Source: DATKMS01 sp041497995
GTDB lineage: Bacteria; Desulfobacterota; Binatia; HRBIN30
Reading direction: 5' to 3'
Length of the DNA: 60,569 bases
NCBI GenBank assembly: GCA_041497995.1
Contig: JBGQHM010000002.1
Span: forward strand, 1 to 60,569
A model generated the notes under the pieces. The model saw nothing but the letters and a program-made list of their open reading frames with translations, made no database searches and had not been told where the DNA came from. The position numbers and the translations under genes were made by a program. Below are positions 59,248 to 60,569 of this stretch, piece by piece (within the stretch, counting starts at the first letter, position 1; each line of letters opens with the position of its first letter).

Positions 59248-60569
59248 ATGAGACGCCCGGTACGTGCCGCTCCTCTGGCCGGGATTATTGTGGTGCTGGC
59301 GTTGTCGGGTGGCGCAGCCGCAATGTCGCCGACGGCGGTGGGGACTGTCGCGGTGGTGGGCGAGTCGCAGCCAACCCGCAACTTTCTGCGGCTCGCGCCG
59401 AGCGCCGCCTCGGTGGTGGAAGCCGACCGCGTGATAGAGAACGAAACCTTGCCCAAGGCCCAGGTGGCCACCCCGGGTAACGCCGAAGACGGCGCGCTGC
59501 AGTCCTCGTTCTCCCAGCTCAACATCCCGACGGGTCCATCCATCCCGGCCCCGACGCTCACGTTTGAAGGCATCAGCAACAACGACAACTTCGCGATCTA
59601 CGGTGGGCGCATTGTGCCGCCCGACACCAACGGTGACGTCGGACCCAATCACTTCGTTCAGTCAGCCAATCTGCTGTTGCGGGTGTTCGACAAGACCGGA
59701 ACGCCCCTGACGGTCCCCTTCAAGATGAGCACGTTGTTCGCGGCCATCGGTGCCCCTTGCGGCACACGCAATGACGGCGATCCCATGGTTCTCTACGACC
59801 AACTCGCCGACCGCTGGCTCGTGAGTCAGTTTGCGTTCCCCAACGGCTCGGGCAGCCCGCCGTACCACCAATGCATTGCCATCTCGAAAACGGGTGATCC
59901 GACCGGCACCTACTTCCTCTACGACTTCGTCATGCCGGGAAACAATTTAAACGACTATCCCAAGTTCGGCGTCTGGCCGGACGGCTACTACATGACGGAC
60001 AACCAGTTCACGAACGGAGGGCCCTTCAACGGCGCCGGCGTCTTTGCCTTCGACCGTAACAAAATGTTGGCGGGCACCCCGACCGCGTCGTTCATCTATT
60101 TCAATCTTGCCCTATTGGACTCGAGCATCGGCGGCCTGCTGCCCTCGGATGCCGATGGTTTGGTGCCGCCGTCTGTCGGCAGGCCAAATACTGTGGCGTA
60201 CTTCACGGCCAACGAGTTTGGCGATCCGCAGGGCGATGCGTTGCGGCTCTTCGACGTTCACGCAGACTTTGACACTTCCACAAACTCGACCTTCACGGAG
60301 CGCACGGAGAGTCCGATTGGTGTCGCGGCCTTCGATCCGACGACTCCTGGTGGGGCCTCGGATATTCCGCAGCCACCTCCCGGCATCGGCGTGGACGCGC
60401 TGTCGGATCGGCTCATGCACCGACTCCAGTATCGGAACTTTGGCACCCACGAGTCTCTCGTGGTGAATCACACGGTCAAGGTGACCGTGTCACCGTACAA
60501 GACCGGCATTCGCTACTATGAGCTGCGTCGCCTCCTCCCCAATGGAACATTCACCATCCCTGAGCAGGC
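59248..60569 (+). CDS. Secreted protein of unknown function (3' partial)
   Basis: Open from ATG 59248 to the window end (440 codons, no stop). A signal peptide is visible (LAGIIVVLALSGGAAAMS). After a 75-residue polar region it has LTFEGISNNDNFAIYGGRIVPPD, then TNGDVGPNHFVQSANLLLRV, GDPMVLYDQLADRWLVSQFAFP, CIAISKTGDPTGTYFLYDF, NDYPKFGVWPDGYYMTDNQF and GAGVFAFDRNKMLAG. These look like blades of a beta-propeller, and DTNGDVGPNH is an Asp/Asn-rich loop that could bind calcium. Similar unnamed secreted proteins occur in environmental bacteria; I know no function. The C-terminus and any sorting or dockerin domain are beyond the window. Confidence 0.8.
   Translation, partial: MRRPVRAAPLAGIIVVLALSGGAAAMSPTAVGTVAVVGESQPTRNFLRLAPSAASVVEADRVIENETLPKAQVATPGNAEDGALQSSFSQLNIPTGPSIPAPTLTFEGISNNDNFAIYGGRIVPPDTNGDVGPNHFVQSANLLLRVFDKTGTPLTVPFKMSTLFAAIGAPCGTRNDGDPMVLYDQLADRWLVSQFAFPNGSGSPPYHQCIAISKTGDPTGTYFLYDFVMPGNNLNDYPKFGVWPDGYYMTDNQFTNGGPFNGAGVFAFDRNKMLAGTPTASFIYFNLALLDSSIGGLLPSDADGLVPPSVGRPNTVAYFTANEFGDPQGDALRLFDVHADFDTSTNSTFTERTESPIGVAAFDPTTPGGASDIPQPPPGIGVDALSDRLMHRLQYRNFGTHESLVVNHTVKVTVSPYKTGIRYYELRRLLPNGTFTIPEQ

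Noticed and set aside
20018..60569. PEP-CTERM sorting tails on the secreted proteins
   Set aside because: The visible C-termini end in dockerin-like repeats, a propeller blade or a beta-helix end; none has a PEP motif followed by a hydrophobic helix and basic tail.

Overview
The window is a 60.6 kb, GC-rich bacterial stretch in which all 45 coding regions I can support lie on the + strand, mostly with very short gaps or ATGA/GTGA-type overlaps. It is one very large surface-glycan (exopolysaccharide) super-locus. I see no rRNA, tRNA, CRISPR array, transposase, phage gene or transcription regulator. The organism looks like an uncultured or poorly characterised Gram-negative of the deltaproteobacterial/Binatota kind. 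The reasons are an exosortase-A-type EPS gene set and several secreted proteins with dockerin-like calcium repeats of the form GDCNGDGSVTIDEV. This assignment is inference, not shown by a marker gene.

Region 1 (2-19974) matches the gene content of exosortase A (EpsH/XrtA) associated EPS loci. It holds three glycosyltransferases of families known from such loci (2-1177, 14050-15228, 18667-19974), the exosortase-associated O-ligase/polymerase-like protein (15277), an intact class-II amidotransferase (16708) and a second amidotransferase-like protein with a dismantled glutaminase half (2866). It also holds a FemAB/GNAT-like protein, an alpha/alpha-toroid protein, a Wzx flippase, a heparinase II/III-like protein, a methyltransferase, a polysaccharide deacetylase, a further glycosyltransferase (12722) and a GT-C-like membrane protein (1219). 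The exosortase, PEP-CTERM substrates, Wza/Wzc-type export proteins and the priming transferase are not in view and may lie upstream.

Region 2 (20018-32001) alternates cytoplasmic glycan enzymes with secreted beta-repeat proteins: a dockerin-like plus seven-repeat propeller protein (20018), a glycosyltransferase, a CapK/PaaK-like adenylating enzyme, sulfotransferase 1, a double kelch propeller (25623), an alkaline-phosphatase-fold-like protein, sulfotransferase 2 and a right-handed beta-helix protein (30796).

Region 3 (32321-46964) is a second glycan assembly set: six glycosyltransferases, two SDR sugar-nucleotide enzymes, an FAD oxidoreductase fused to a membrane module that also occurs as the free-standing next gene, a methyltransferase, a B12-type radical SAM protein and a SPASM-like radical SAM protein. 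Region 4 (47114-60569) holds a secreted GH30-like glycosidase with a dockerin, an SDR epimerase and two nearly identical secreted five-bladed propellers (49957, 54558) that bracket a second flippase and sulfotransferase 3. After these come a methyltransferase, a GT2, a GT10 fucosyltransferase-like enzyme and a secreted protein cut by the window end.

Together the genes suggest a complex, probably sulfated, methylated and amidated glycan that is flipped and polymerised at the inner membrane and decorated or bound outside by secreted propeller, beta-helix and dockerin proteins. The most unusual pattern is that each of the three sulfotransferase genes is directly followed by a gene for a secreted beta-repeat protein.
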